Both the position numbers and the translations under genes were made by a program. A stretch of DNA of 64,000 nucleotides. Source: Lottia gigantea. Its lineage: Eukaryota > Mollusca > Gastropoda > Lottiidae. This document shows, piece by piece, positions 21,410-62,118 of the stretch (the first letter of the stretch is position 1; the number at the start of each line of letters is the position of its first letter). Below the pieces are notes generated by a model. That model saw only the letters and a list, made by a program, of their open reading frames with translations, searched no databases and had not been told where the DNA came from. Location of the stretch: assembly GCF_000327385.1 (NCBI RefSeq), contig NW_008708645.1:2893915-2957914 (forward strand), given 5' to 3'.

Positions 21410-21470
21410 AGGAGTTTTACATCCTACTTTTCAGTATCACCATGCAGTGTGTAATGAGGAAAAATTTTCA
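21410..21470 (-). mobile_element. SINE-1 fragment with internal deletion
   Basis: It reads ggagttttacatcctacttt and then caccatgcagtgtgtaatga, two parts of SINE-1 that are normally separated. Confidence 0.6.
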
Positions 21471-21494
21471 AATTTCACTTTATTGAAATTGTCA

Positions 21495-21627
21495 ACAGGA
21501 ACACAATTATATGGATAACATTTACTTTAATAAATAACTTGCGACGTTTCAACGATGATTCTTTCCTCTTTATCAAGCAAGTTATTTATTAAAGTAATTG
21601 TTATCCATATAATTGTGTTCGTGTTAA
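21495..21627. mobile_element. Foldback/hairpin MITE, about 133 bp
   Basis: Near-perfect 46-bp inverted arms (gaacacaattatatggataa ... ttatccatataattgtgttc) surround a loop of about 40 bp. It is non-coding. Confidence 0.75.
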
Positions 21628-21639
21628 TATCATCAATTA

Positions 21640-23235
21640 CTAAATGCCACTCAAGGAAGCTATTGAAATTGTCATAAATCTCTGCACACTTTTCCTCCAA
21701 CCTGCATTAGAATTATTCAAGGTTTTAAAATAATATGGAAAATAAGCAAAGAAAAAAGTTTTTTTAATTTTTCTATTATTTTTATGAGAAGAAAGGCAGC
21801 CTTAAAATAGTACTGTTAATCTTAGAATGTCTCAGCATTGATAAAAATATAAAAATAATCACACATAATGTTTCAAAATTTGTTTTTACAGAGGAGAATT
21901 TTCAGTCAAAATTTGTGACTTTTTGGAGTATGAAGTGTGTTTCTTTTCACAGTTTCTAGGAGAAAAGTGTGTTTCTTTTCAATGTAAGTGTACAAAAAAA
22001 TTATTTTAACTAGTATTTTGAGGCTTATATTCCAAATATTCTAAGAATAATGGAAAAAGTTAAAAAAAAACTTTTGACTTTGCTCAGATAATAGTAAAGT
22101 TATGATATTTCTAGAAACAGTTCTCTGAATTCTAAGAGATATAATAACATAGGCCTTATAGTAGTTAAATAATATTTTCTGTCAATAACTATGATAAAAT
22201 AGAGATAACAAAAGCATTCAACTGCTTTACCTATTTGTCAAATACCAAACAATATTTAAGTGAACTATCTGAATGAGGTGCCACATTGACAAACCAGTTG
22301 CATAGACAATTTAGCAAATATACTCAAAACTTCCTGGGTAAAGAAACCAATATTTTTTTCTGTATATTATATGATAATTTTAGTCGAGAATACATGATAA
22401 ATGCAAAAAATCACTTTTGCATAAAAAATTTCAAATTGGGTCAGCCATTTTGGAGCTCCAATCAGACAGGGCTGGCAAATTAAAAAAATCAACAGCACTG
22501 ATGTGATGCAGATCTGAAACCCCCTGTAACATAATGGCATGGAACATTTGGCAGACATATTTATTAAAAAAGTTTTCCAAACTAATTTTTCAATTTTTAA
22601 TGAAAATTTCTTGAACCTGCAAGAAGGTCTTATGATGTACAATATTTAGCTTATTCTGCTTGTAAACCCTTAAAGTGGCTGTGTGCCTCAATTGTGTCCT
22701 TAAAATAATAACCTAACTTAAGGTAACTAAAAACTGAAATTAATTCATACTTGAATAAGTTTTAAATAATATGAATATTGTAAGCTTCATAATTAGTTAG
22801 TAATGAAATTGCTACAGATATGAAAATATTTTACATTTAGTTGGATGCTGAAATTGTTTAGTTTTCTTATGGTGTGGGTACACAAACAGTCTTGCTTGCT
22901 GATTTTTGTCGCTGACTCAAATCTTGATCCACATGTGATTAACGACATAGTGGAAAACAACCGACTGGAGATTTTTTGTCTCCTCATGTTTCCACAGCCA
23001 GTCGGTGAAACTCTTGACAAGACTCTTATTGGAGACAAAAATCGCCAACCAAGATCATTCTTGTGCCCACACCGAAAGAACTCAACATATACATTTGTAA
23101 CAGTCCAATATTTCATATTCAAAAACAGGACAATCTTATGAATTTCTGACAGAAATTACAGTCGGAAAGAAAACAATAAATAATATACATTTGTCTAATG
23201 GTGCAAGATGAAAAGCAAGCTAGTTTGTCCTTGAA
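21640..23235. other. Intergenic, no gene seen
   Basis: ORFs near 22286-23141 lie opposite each other on both strands and lack domains. I see no splice-bounded exon. A short inverted match around 22950-23010 (cgactggagattttttgtct) is the only oddity. Confidence 0.4.
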
Positions 23236-23240
23236 TTACA

Positions 23241-23303
23241 GGGATTGTAAAGAGGTTTTCTAAAGTTTCTAAATTACACACAAAACCACCTTACAATCCC
23301 TTT
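23241..23303. mobile_element. Minimal MITE-3: two end repeats with little between
   Basis: It reads gggattgtaaagaggttttc followed within 20 bp by the inverted end (accaccttacaatcccttt). It looks like an internal-deletion derivative of MITE-3. Confidence 0.65.
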
Positions 23304-23386
23304 ATGTCATTTTTGTAAACTATCGATGAAACTTAAAAGTGGTGCAAAGCTTTATGTGAGTAGTATATTTAGAATACTATATGTGT

Positions 23387-23714
23387 TTAAAGGGACAGAT
23401 GCACCATCTATTTGACCAATCCTACCCTAGTTCCAAACAAGGAATATTTCTAGCTAAGTCAATCAGTGATAGTGCTCACATTTCACCCTTCAAATCCATG
23501 CATGTCCAAAATTAGAAAGTTGATGACTCATCTTTTCTTGAGACATTGCCCAATATAGAAAAGACACATACAGAATTAGAAAGAGAAATTCCTAGGTTGA
23601 GGTATTTTTTGAAGGAATTATGCGATTTTTTGCACATTTCTAGTACTTCTGAAGACTATGTACATATATTCAAGATCCAAATCAATCTTCAAAATGTAGA
23701 ACCTGTCCCTTTAA
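23387..23714 (-). mobile_element. Complete MITE-2 copy (328 bp, TTAA-flanked)
   Basis: The ends are TTAAAGGGACAGATGCACC and, inverted, acctgtccctttaa. Internal landmarks are shared with the copies at 17850, 20990, 25040, 28706, 60520 and 63463. Confidence 0.8.
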
Positions 23715-24169
23715 GCTAATTAATAATACTAAATAATATGTAATGTAATATGTCATTATAATATAATATTACATTAAACAAAAGGGTTACTAGGTAACTT
23801 CAAGAAAAAGGCTTGACATATATTAGTACTGTACTCATTTCATTAATGATGTTAATCCTCAACATCTTCTGTTTTAGACTAAAAATTTCTAATTTTCCTA
23901 GAGATTTTTGACAATAACTTAAAAATAAATAATTTTGTTAAATGATTTTTCACTTTAAAACAAATCCCTTGTTGAGCAGCTATGACAGGCCAGGCAGGGT
24001 ATGCTTACTCTTCTGGACACCTGATACTACTTTTCATTAGAAAATACTTACTCACTTAAGATTGATATACTTCTTCATGTACAAAGTTCATTAGCTGCTT
24101 CCAATGTTTAGCCAAAATGTTGTTTTGGATTTCCGGTTTCGTTTTGCAGTTCGGATAGTTAGTACTTGG

Positions 24170-24175
24170 TTTATT
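24170..24175 (-). terminator. Poly(A) signal after the distal SHARK terminal exon
   Basis: On the minus strand this reads AATAAATAAA about 60 nt past the stop codon at 24236. It fits the 3' end of the transcript that uses the distal last exon. Confidence 0.5.
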
Positions 24176-24235
24176 TATTGATCCTAGACCTCTCATAACT
24201 GGGTCTCTTATAACAAACAAACAAAAATGGTGGCC

Positions 24236-40300
<16,065 letters not shown>

Positions 40301-40504
40301 TTTGTTTAATTTTCATTCAATTTCCACCATGAAAACACTTCAGATATTTGACTGTTTCACTTCCTGAATCGTGATTCTCCATTTTCTGTTTTTGTCACGT
40401 GACGTTCCCACTAGTAATAAGTAGGTCACTATATTTTTGTAAACATAAAGTTACTGCATGAAAATATCCAAAACATTATACTGTCAGAGCAGAGGTTTAC
40501 TTAC

Positions 40505-40560
40505 CTTTACTTGTCTAACACTGCGCTGTAAACAACAACAAAACTCATACGCTTTTTGGA
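40505..40560 (-). other. Candidate 5' non-coding exon of SHARK
   Basis: On the minus strand the sequence ends in a strong donor (gtaaag/gtaagtaaac at 40505/40504). A possible acceptor (cgattcag) near 40364 would join it to the exon with the ATG at 40300. The upstream limit is unknown. Confidence 0.4.
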
Positions 40561-40900
40561 GGGATTTCACGAGTAAAAATAAAATAAATAAAAATAGATA
40601 AAGTGCAAGTAGAGTTTATCGTATGATGATTGGCTACTATAAATAGGTTTTCTAAATAAACTTTTAACTACCGAACACTAGCAAAACACCACCAATAGAC
40701 AATCATATTACTGACTAAATTTTGCACTATGTTTCCTTTTCTAAACGTCTGTGGGACATAAGATGAAGTATTTGCTGAATAAAATTCATTTTCATAATTT
40801 CATCCTGAGTAAATTAATCACACGTAGAGTTTATGTTATTCAGTCCCACCCGTAAAATGATCCATCCTTAGAAAGACTATTTCGCATTATTGTAGTGAAA
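40561..40900. promoter_or_regulatory. Shared intergenic region of divergent SHARK and RNF7
   Basis: The two genes start back to back, about 0.6 kb between start codons and less between likely transcription starts. This arrangement makes a bidirectional promoter likely. No TATA box can be assigned with confidence in this AT-rich stretch. Confidence 0.45.
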
Positions 40901-42445
40901 ATGGCAACCACTGAAGAAATGGATATTGACAAGGAGGTCGAAAAGGATTCCAATAATAAACCAGATAAAATGTTTACATTGAAGAAATGGAATTTAGTGG
41001 CTATGTGGAGTTGGGACGTTGAGTGTGATACGTGTGCTATTTGTAGGGTGCAAGTGATGGGTAATTTCTTTTTCCTTTTGTTGCGACATTTCTAAAAAAC
41101 TTAGTCCGAAATATTGCATCTTGCTTCATACTCAATAGATATAATATTTTTTTGAAAACAGTGCTAAAAATTATGCTTTTAAACAACTCTTACCTTAAAA
41201 TTACGTTTCAGATGTCTATTGAAAACAAACTTATTGATTTTAACCTGTAACATATTTATCATGTATGAGGACAACAAAATATAGTTTGATTAATAAATGG
41301 ATAGAAAATGTTATTGTTAAGACAGGCACGAATTAATATGGTTGCATATCTTGATGTTGACCATTATAGTAGTGGTAGGTGTGGTTCGTTAAGCAGACCA
41401 AGCTTTCTCTTTTCGAAACACCTGTTGGTACTTCTCTTTTGGAAGATTTTGCCATACTTTGGACAAGATTTATTATTGAATTGTTTTGCTTTTACGGATT
41501 TTTATGACTTAAATATAATTTTTAATTTTTAGATGCCTGTTTACGTTGTCAGTCTGAAAATAAACAAGATGATTGTGTTGGTAAGTACGAGGTTCTACTT
41601 GTTTAGTCTTAATATACACAATTAGAGTCAGGGCTGGGTATGGATTACCAAATTGAATCGATTATCGACACCATGATACCGGTCAATAATCTATTAATAA
41701 TCGAAATATTTCAACCAAGAAACCCTGTAAATACTAAATTAAAAACATACCAAATTTTTTATTCCATTTATTTTCTTTTTTTTGTTATAGAAGTGCAAAT
41801 ACTTTTTCTGTGATCAGTTATTATAGTTATTGTGTATTAATTATGATTTGTTAATGGGTACACAGGGGAAAAATGTAACTTTGATATATGATCCATTATG
41901 AAATTTGATAATCAATTATCCAATTTATAAATTCGTAGCAGTGCTAATCGATTATTTTGATTATTTTACTCAGCCCTATACAAATAGACTAAATACTTGT
42001 CACAAAAACTGTATCAAAAGGAACACGCACTGGAGTCTGTATTATGAGAAACTGGAAGGAGATAAACATGTATATGGGAACAAGAAAATAAATATTCATG
42101 AGGTCACATGTTTTTCAATTTGACCAATCAACACGCTTGCATTTGGCCATTTTTACATTTTGTTTTGTAAATGTGAGCACATGCATGAGAGTCATGGCAG
42201 CCCGTTCTATATCTCAAATAAAGCTACTTGGATAAAGAGAACCACAGTAACATCTATTTATTGATAAGGGTGCTTGGTTTTTATGATAATTTAAATAATT
42301 ATTATTTGCTTTTTATTATATTTCAGTTGTATGGGGTGAATGTAACCATTCCTTTCATAATTGCTGTATGTCTTTATGGGTGAAACAAAATAACAGATGT
42401 CCACTGTGTCAACAAGAATGGGTGGTACAGAGAATTGGTAAATAG
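40901..42445 (+). CDS. RNF7: RING-box protein 2 (cullin-RING ligase RING subunit)
   Basis: Three exons, 40901-41060, 41533-41580 and 42327-42445, joined in phase 1 at both junctions, encode 108 residues. After a short acidic, variable N terminus the protein is nearly the same as animal RNF7/RBX2: KMFTLKKWNLVAMWSWDVEC, CAICRVQVMDACLRC, then VVWGECNHSFHNCCM and WVVQRIGK at the C terminus. All Cys/His zinc ligands of the RING-H2 type fold are present. RBX2 binds cullin 5 and recruits the NEDD8 and ubiquitin E2 enzymes. The ATG at 40901 is the first in the transcript frame. An AATAAA at 42716-42721 lies about 270 nt past the stop. The gene is divergent from SHARK. Confidence 0.97.
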
Positions 42446-42715
42446 TTTTAAAAAATTGGAAGGAGCTGACATGAATTTAATGGAGTTGGACTCTTTTTTT
42501 CTTGATGGACGGAACCAAAGGCTTGACCTATTGGTTCAAGTGGATATCACGATATATTAACCATTAATATATCAGGATATATCACGATATGGATGTATAT
42601 CACGATATGGATGTTTGTCACAATATTTCCTAACTATGGTTTTCACTGATGGTTTAAAACAGAATGATGGTGTTTTTTTTTATCTACATGTAAATATTTT
42701 ATATGTAAGAAAAAC

Positions 42716-42721
42716 AATAAA
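42716..42721 (+). terminator. Poly(A) signal of RNF7
   Basis: An AATAAA hexamer about 270 nt after the stop codon, within an AT-rich stretch. It is the first AATAAA downstream that I see. Confidence 0.5.
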
Positions 42722-42724
42722 TAT

Positions 42725-43480
42725 TGGTAAATTTTGTGGTGCTTAGGACATTTTGATTAAAATTAGCCAGTTAGTCTTCTTCTCTTATTATCACATCTTG
42801 TGATATCTGAATTCACTTCCTAAAGTAAAATAAAACTGATGCCATGGTTGGTGTTTATCTGATTGAACTTGATATTTAGTTGTTATATTTGGGCCATGCC
42901 CCTATTTTCCCCTGAAGAAATACAAAATGAAAAATGAATTCTACTTTCACTTCCAAAAACGTGATAGATGTATTCTCTGGCTTCTCGCATAAGAAAATTT
43001 TCACACCCCATCATGACTAGTGCCCCCAACCCCCCTCAAATCTTCTCTCTGCCATGGATGTTTGCTCTTATACATGAATATAGTTATTGATTCATGAATA
43101 GTGATAATTATATCTATTACTACAATTTCTTTCTTTTGTTGTATACATGTTTATAAAAAAAAATTTGGGAAACATTTTTTTTATTGATGTCTTTCATTAT
43201 TCTCGGGGAATACTGTAAATCTTGGCCATTGCTTTTAGCTCAATGTTAGCTGTCTGTATTACTTTTCAGAAGTAAAACACAACATAGAATAAAAGTATTG
43301 CCAAATGTGACCACCATCTTTAGTCCTTATAAACATTTCCCCATGCAACTTTTAGTCTTAAAAGTCAGAAATGTCATTGCTTTCTATGATGATATACACC
43401 TTCAAAGGTTATCTGTACCGAAATAATTTTTAAGGAGGTGATGGTGTTAGATGGTGAGAACATTGTCTCTTTGTTTTTAC
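42725..43480. other. Intergenic after RNF7, no feature
   Basis: No gene, RNA or strong repeat is seen before the minisatellite. Confidence 0.4.
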
Positions 43481-43484
43481 ACTC

Positions 43485-45355
43485 GATTCCTCACTCGATA
43501 AAACCTAACCTAGCTCTTACACAATTCCCTCACTGATAAAACCTAACCTAGCTCTTACACCATTCCTCACTCGATAAAACCTAACCTAGATCTTACACCA
43601 TTCCTCACTCGATAAAACCTGTCCTAGCTCTTACACCATTCCTCACTCGATAAAACCTGTCCTAGCTCTTACACCATTCCTCACTCGATAAAACCTGTCC
43701 TAGCTCTTACACCATTCCTCACTCGATAAAACGTAACCTAGCTCTTACACCATTCCTCACTCGATAAAACCTGTCCTAGCTCTTACACCATTCCTCACTC
43801 GATAAAACCTGTCCTAGCTCTTACACCATTCCTCACTCGATAAAACCTAACCTAGCTCTTACACCATTCCTCACTCGATAAAACCTGTCCTAGCTCTTAC
43901 ACCATTCCTCACTCGATAAAACGTAACCTAGCTCTTGCACTTATATCTCCCTTGAAAACCGTACCTAGCTTTTACACAATATCTCCCTTGAAAACCTTGC
44001 CTAACTTTTACACTATTCCTCACTCGAAAACCTTACCTAGCTCTAATAGTTATTCCTCACTCGAAAACCTTACCTAGCTCTAATAGTTATTCCTCACTCG
44101 AAAACCTTACATAGCTCTAACAGTTATTCCTCACTCGAAAACCTTACCTAGCTCTAATAGTTATTCCTCACTCGAAAACCTTACCTAGCTCTAATAGTTA
44201 TTTCTCTCTTGAAAACCTTACCTAGCTCTAACAGTTATTTCTCACTCGAAAACCTTACCTAGCTCTAACAGTTATTTCTCTCTTGAAAACCTTACCTAGC
44301 TCTAACAGTTACTTCTCACTTGAAAACTCTTACCCAGCTCTAACAGTTATTCCTCAGTTGAAAACCTTACCTAGCTCTAACAGTTATTTCTCACTTGAAA
44401 ACTCTTACCCAGCTCTAACAGTTATTCCTCAGTTGAAAACCTTACCTAGCTCTAACAGTTATTTCTCAGTTGAAAACCTTACTTAGCTCTAACAGTTATT
44501 CCTCAGTTGAAAACCTTACCTAGCTCTAACAGTTATTTCTCACTTGAAAACTCTTACCCAGCTCTAACAGTTATTCCTCAGTTGAAAACTCTTACCCAGC
44601 TCTAACAGTTATTTCTCTCTTGAAAACCTTACCTAGCTCTGACAGTTATTTCTCACTTGAAAACTCTTACCCAGCTCTAACAGTTATTCCTCAGTTGAAA
44701 ACCTTACCTAGCTCTAACAGTTATTTCTCACTTGAAAACTCTTACCCAGCTCTAACAGTTATTCCTCAGTTGAAAACCTTACCTAGCTCTGACAGTTATT
44801 TCTCTCTTGAAAACCTTACCTAGCTCTAACAGTTATTCCTCAGTTGAAAACCTTACCTAGCTCTGACAGTTATTTCTCTCTTGAAAACCTTACCTAGCTC
44901 TAACAGTTATTCCTCAGTTGAAAATCTTACCTAGCTCTAACAGTTATTTCTCTCTTGAAAACCTTACCTAGCTCTAACAGTTATTTCTCTCTTGAAAACC
45001 TTACCTAGCTCTAACAGTTATTTCTCTCTTGAAAACCTTACCTAGCTCTAACAGTTATTTCTCACTTGAAAACTCTTACCCAGCTCTAACAGTTATTCCT
45101 CAGTTGAAAACCTTACCTAGCTCTGAAAGTTATTTCTCTCTTGAAAACCTTACCTAGCTCTGACAGTTATTCCTCAGTTGAAAACCTTACCTAGCTCTGA
45201 CAGTTATTTCTCTCTTGAAAACCCTACCTAGCTCTAACAGTTTTTCCTCACTTGAAAACCCTTACCTAGCTCTTACAGTTATTCCTCACTTGAAAACCTT
45301 ACCTAGCTCTGAAAGTTATTTCTCTCTTGAAAACCTTACCTAGCTCTAACAGTTA
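43485..45355. repeat. 1.9-kb minisatellite with changing subfamilies
   Basis: A unit of about 36-37 bp runs through several subtypes. It is cctcactcgataaaacctg plus tcctagctcttacaccatt on the left, then ctcgaaaaccttacctagct, then ctcttgaaaaccttacctag with ctctaacagttatt on the right. About 50 units. Higher-order pairs (cttgaaaactcttacccag alternating with gttgaaaaccttacctag) are clear from 44300 to 44800. The two long plus-strand frames inside are artefacts of a unit length near a multiple of three. Confidence 0.95.
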
Positions 45356-45364
45356 TTCAATCAT

Positions 45365-47640
45365 AATGTCCACCAACCATGAACTTTCTTCAACCAAGTA
45401 TAAAACCTACCACCTTGAAATCTGACTCAACCTTATATGGATAATGAATATACCTTCGGATTTTTTTTAACCTTGGTTCCCCCTGTCAGTATTGCTGATT
45501 GGAGGGGTAGATATGGAAGAGGAGACGCACAGAATGGCGTTGCCTGTATTATGTCTTTAGTCTTTACTAATATGAAAATCATGCAAATAGCTATCAGAGA
45601 TTGGAATAAAGGCAGATGTTTTGGTCTAAAAAGGGATTTGTTGGCCAACAAATAATATCTAGGTATTCAAAACTGTGTATGTAAAACATGTATTTGTGAT
45701 TTGAATGTTAGACTATCCGCCGTTGTTATTGTGTTGTTATTTTAGAACCAGGAAACACCGATCAACATGCCCCACCCCCTCACTTCCTTTGTTTTCTCCC
45801 ACGTTGACCTATATTTTGAATCTGTTTGAGAGAAGATTACATACTGACAGAACAGCTTGATGCACTGCGATGTATAAATTCTGTTTTCTCTTACTCGCAT
45901 AACCCTTGACAAAAGCAAAGTTATCATTATCCTTCACACCAGTGTGCACCCCTCCCCTCCTCCCCCCCCCCCTCACCTAGAAAATAGTCTTTAATCCCCG
46001 ATTGCACATCCACTTAACTCTAACAATCTAAAAATATGTTTCAGAATGCACTGTGATTTAATGGGCCTCTTCATATTGAATCTTAACCTCAAAGGAGGCC
46101 CCCCAAACCCCCACCCCCTCACACCCTTCTTCCATGCGGGGGGTGTCTGATCCCTACTTGTACCTCTCCCTGCGGGAGACTGAACCCACCACTGCTTCAC
46201 ACGTAATTTATCTGAATCTGGAGGGATGCAATCATAGTCAGGTCTTGGCACTTAAACCTTGGTGTATAGGATATTATAGTCCATGGGAGGTAACCACTTT
46301 TTATGCACAGGATTCAGACCACATTTAATTGTAGGCATAGTAATAGTATCAGCGACTGCATCTCAAAGTTTAAAATTGTGAACAAATATAATTTTCACTT
46401 CAAATCAAAACAAAATCTAAAGTTCATTTATTTTTCTTTATTGACTGGATAACCCAGGCTACATAATTTCAATTATTTTAATGAGGATATAGACTTGATT
46501 AATTTAATGATACCCTTTCGACTGTTATTTCCTCTGAAGGTGTTTCCTTTGATAGTACGGAAATTTCATAATGTAAAAAAACTTTTGGAGATACATTTGC
46601 TTACCTTGAAAAAGTTAACTGAAACACTAAGCAAAAAGAAATATATTAAAGAGTTATTTTTGAATATGTGAAATCTGTTCACTTTTCATAGACTAAGTTC
46701 GACTAGTGACCCATATTTGCACCATAGTGCGAACTCCCATGATTATTAAGGTTTGATAAACTGCATATTTTTGGGTCATTCACAGGGCCTAGATTACATG
46801 TTGTGGCCTTTTGAGCTCAGGTGTGCTCCACCCAAAATTTTTATTATGGAACTAGTGACAATAGTTTTTAAAATTTCTACAATAATATAAAGCTTTTGGC
46901 GACTCAATCTAGCCTAGACAGTACTGTCTATTCTCAGTAATCACAATGTCAAGCTTCTAGGGTAGTAGGCCTACTAGTTTGGGATGAAGTCTGCTTAGGA
47001 GGAGAAATCCATATCGCAAACGTTGATAACGGGCGACTACGACTACGAACTTGTGTCTTATACCTTGGCTGAAATATTCGCCTATCTTGTGTCACGGCAG
47101 TTTATTAATGCCGCCATTTGATTGGACTGTACGCAAAGAAATACACCCAATCAGAGGCCTCAGCAGAAAGTATGCTGAACATAGCCTATAGGCCTAACTT
47201 TTTTTATAAGCCATAATTGTTTACAGTCTATGCAAACGGCTCTGATTGGATGTATTCGCTTGCGTATAATCCATTAAAAAAGCTACAGTCCATGATAGGA
47301 AGGTAGCTATTGCAGTCAAGGTATAAGACGAAGTGAAAATGAGTCATAAATAAGACACTTTTTCGGACTAGTAAAACTATAAGTTGAAACAAGAGTTGTC
47401 TCCCCTTATTAAAGTTTCCCACAATGCTTGAGGAATGAAAATTTTGTTTTGTTGTGGAACTAATGATTGGGAAAACGATTAAAATTAATAGCCTTTCTGA
47501 AATCATTTTAGTGTCTGGATTACTGTTTTGTGTAGAGGAATAGTTATTTTTTAAATGGGCCAAATTTTGACTCTTTCATTATTTACTAGCGGTGTAAATT
47601 AAAAACTAACTTTGCCTGTCTAAACAAAAATTCGTCTGGA
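45365..47640. other. Intergenic between RNF7 and the GCK-IV kinase, no gene seen
   Basis: It contains a short SINE-1-like patch (ttccccctgtcagtattgct near 45477) and C-runs near 45950 and 46100. The ORF at 45437-45655 is matched by an equal ORF on the other strand and has no domain. The promoter of the downstream kinase should lie near 47000-47640. Confidence 0.4.
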
Positions 47641-47647
47641 TGTCAAA

Positions 47648-59579
<11,932 letters not shown>

Positions 59580-60515
59580 GTAGGATCAATTAGTATTTCC
59601 TATTTACCATTGCAGGGATCCCTTGGATCTATTAAAGGAAATGACTTCCAAAGCATCTTAAAATGGTAACAGCTCTCCTGCTCTAGACTGGAGACTATGT
59701 CCCCCTATGACCTTCTATTTCCTACATATTCATTTTGTTACTTACTGGGATAACTTTTGATAACTTTCGGTTTGAAAAAATGAAATATTGTGATATAATA
59801 AAAAATAATTTACCATGAAATTTTTGTTTTGATAATGTCATCTGCACAATCCCAAGTTTATAATTGAAACATCACAAAATTGTAATTGACTATCTGTTTA
59901 TTAAAATATTTAACATCAACATTTAAAAGGTTTCAAATTGTTATATTGTTTTAAGTTTGCTCGTGGAGGAATCATAATTTAATTCTTAAATATTTAGAAA
60001 GCCTAGTAGTAAAATTATGTACCACGGTTCTTACGAGTTAACATAAATGATCATCAATAAAGACACATGCTTCATTTAACATGTGATAAATATAAAATGA
60101 TTGACAGATGGAACTAATTATTGAACACGTTACCGTTTTATCCAATGAAATTGAAGCTCATGCATGTCATGATTTTTTTGGACTAGTTTGTAGCATATTT
60201 AAGCTCCACCTTCTTTCCTCTAAGATTCTATTTGCCTTCAATGTTAAATTATCCAAGTATGGTACAACAACAAAATGCTGATAATAAGTCATGGTTTTCC
60301 TCAAACACATATTTTGAGCAAATTATACATTAAAGATATGGAAGGAAAAAATGCAATTAATGTTACAATAAAAAGTTGCTCAGTGTAACTAACCTTCACT
60401 GTTATCTTTAACATATTATTTGGACCAATGTATGTCTGTCTCCCCTTTCCTCTTGAATCAACAATTTTTAACCTTCTTGACCTTTGTATGGTAGCTAGAC
60501 AAAGATTGCTTTGAA
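59580..60515. other. GCK-IV intron, no recognised feature
   Basis: AT-rich, no further exon with family similarity. Confidence 0.4.
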
Positions 60516-60519
60516 AGGG

Positions 60520-60790
60520 AAGTTTGGGTCTTGAATATATGTAAATAAACTTCAGAAGTACTAGAACTGAACAAAAATCGCATAATCCCTTCAAAAATAC
60601 CTCAAACTAGGAATTTCACTTTCTCTTTCTATATATATATATGTTTTTTCTATATATGGATTTGAAGGTTCATATTTCAACGGTGAGCTATGAACACCAT
60701 TACTGATTAGCTTAGCTCAAAAATTCACGCTTTTGAGTTATGATTGGTGGAAGGAATGGTGAATTGGTTGAATTTTTCAAGAATTTTAGT
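60520..60790 (+). mobile_element. MITE-2 copy, ends degraded
   Basis: It contains cttgaatatatgtaaataaa, aatacctcaaactaggaatt and gctatgaacaccattactga. The terminal TTAA repeats are lost. Confidence 0.65.
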
Positions 60791-61078
60791 GCATGATTTT
60801 TTTCATTGATTATTTAAATTTGTGACATGGATATTGTTATGCTGTCTGTAGGCTTAGATAACAGATTCATTTCAACTGCTCTTCAGAAGATGAAAAAATG
60901 AACATGGCATGGCACCTGCCACAAATCATGACATTTTCAGATATTCCATCCGTATATGCTTTCCGAGAACTGATAGGGCTAGATTTATTGATAATACAGG
61001 ACATGGTGTAAAGCAGTGAAATTTCACACAAAACTGTTCTGTTCTAATTTTTCTGCAAGTGTTAAGATGAAACCTTTT

Positions 61079-61315
61079 TATACGCCCACATCTCTCTATG
61101 TTCGGCACCACTGTCCGTCCGTCAACATTTGCTTGTAAACGCTCTAAAAACTAGATTTTTTTTATGGAATCAAATGAAATTCGGTATGTGAATACATATT
61201 CATTAAACGAAGATCAAGTTCGAATTTGAGCTATTTTCGACCGTTAGAAGCAGAGTTATTGCGCTTGCCCCAAAATCTTGAATATTTACCATCCTCATGC
61301 CATGGTGGGCATATA
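61079..61315. mobile_element. Non-autonomous element with TATACGCCCAC ends
   Basis: The ends are tatacgcccac and, inverted, gtgggcatata. The interior has cactgtccgtccgtcaaca and aaattcggtatgtgaatac, words I associate with a dispersed molluscan repeat. That association is from memory and unchecked. Confidence 0.6.
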
Positions 61316-62070
61316 TGGCTGTCGTCCACCATCTTTATTTTAGCTATGTAAAAACTGCATCTTTGCCTTAGTGAGAAACAGTGACATCATCTCAAATAAA
61401 AAAAATTTCCATGATTCCAACTCACTTGAAAACTAATCAATTTTTCATTAAAAATAATGAGTTAGTTTGTGACATTGATATGTAAGATAAGACGTTACTA
61501 GGTTACAGAAGCAAACATGACATCACTCTATTATATCAAGTTACAAAGGTAAACAATAAATCTGATATGTCAACATTTCTAGTTTACAATCACAAAGATT
61601 GTACAAAGACAGCCGTTGACTAATCCCCAATATATGGCACAAAGCACATTTCTAGGATTTCTAAAATGTATTAAAATTGAATTTTCAAAGTGATTTGTTT
61701 GTTCAGAATGATTGTTCTGGCTTGATACAAATACATCTGTTAATTTTGAATTTTAGATAAGCCCTCCACTTACCATTGATTTTTAAAACGTCCTTAACTT
61801 ATTTATTTCTACCATGTTTCACTATAGCAAGTAATCCTTTATCAAGTTTATGAATGTTGAAATTGGACTATTAACTTAAATTGTACCCTGGTTTAGAGTA
61901 TATTTTATTCTTCGCAGTGTTCAGAGGATTCAATACTCTGACTGAAAAAAGCAAAATGTTTTAGCATTTTTAGATTTTTTAACAGAATTGGAATATCAGC
62001 CTTAAAATATTACTGCCAGTCTTAAAATGTCTTTTGCATTGATAAAAATATATTTTTTGTAATTTTACAG

Positions 62071-62118
62071 ACAAACAGTAGGGATAACATGGGTAGCTCT
62101 CTTGTCTTTGTCTTGGTC
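62071..62118 (+). CDS. Possible alternative terminal exon of the GCK-IV kinase
   Basis: A good acceptor (aattttacag) is followed in phase 0, matching the end of exon 59491-59579, by TNSRDNMGSSLVFVLV and a TGA stop. An AATAAA lies a few bases later. It would make a truncated protein without the CNH domain. Alternatively a donor at ATGG/gtagct would make it a 22-nt micro-exon. Chance similarity cannot be excluded. Confidence 0.3.

Noticed and set aside
22367-23141. Opposed ORFs of 91-109 residues on both strands
   Set aside because: No domain, no splice sites and no codon preference. They probably reflect intergenic sequence of lower stop density.
44283-44823. Open frames with SNSYFSLENSYPALTVIPQL-like repeats
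   Set aside because: They lie wholly inside the 1.9-kb minisatellite and exist because the unit pair length is close to a multiple of three. No start context, splice site or domain.
45437-45655. 72-residue ORF between RNF7 and the GCK-IV kinase
   Set aside because: An equal-length ORF lies on the other strand, part of it matches SINE-1, and there is no domain or splice context.
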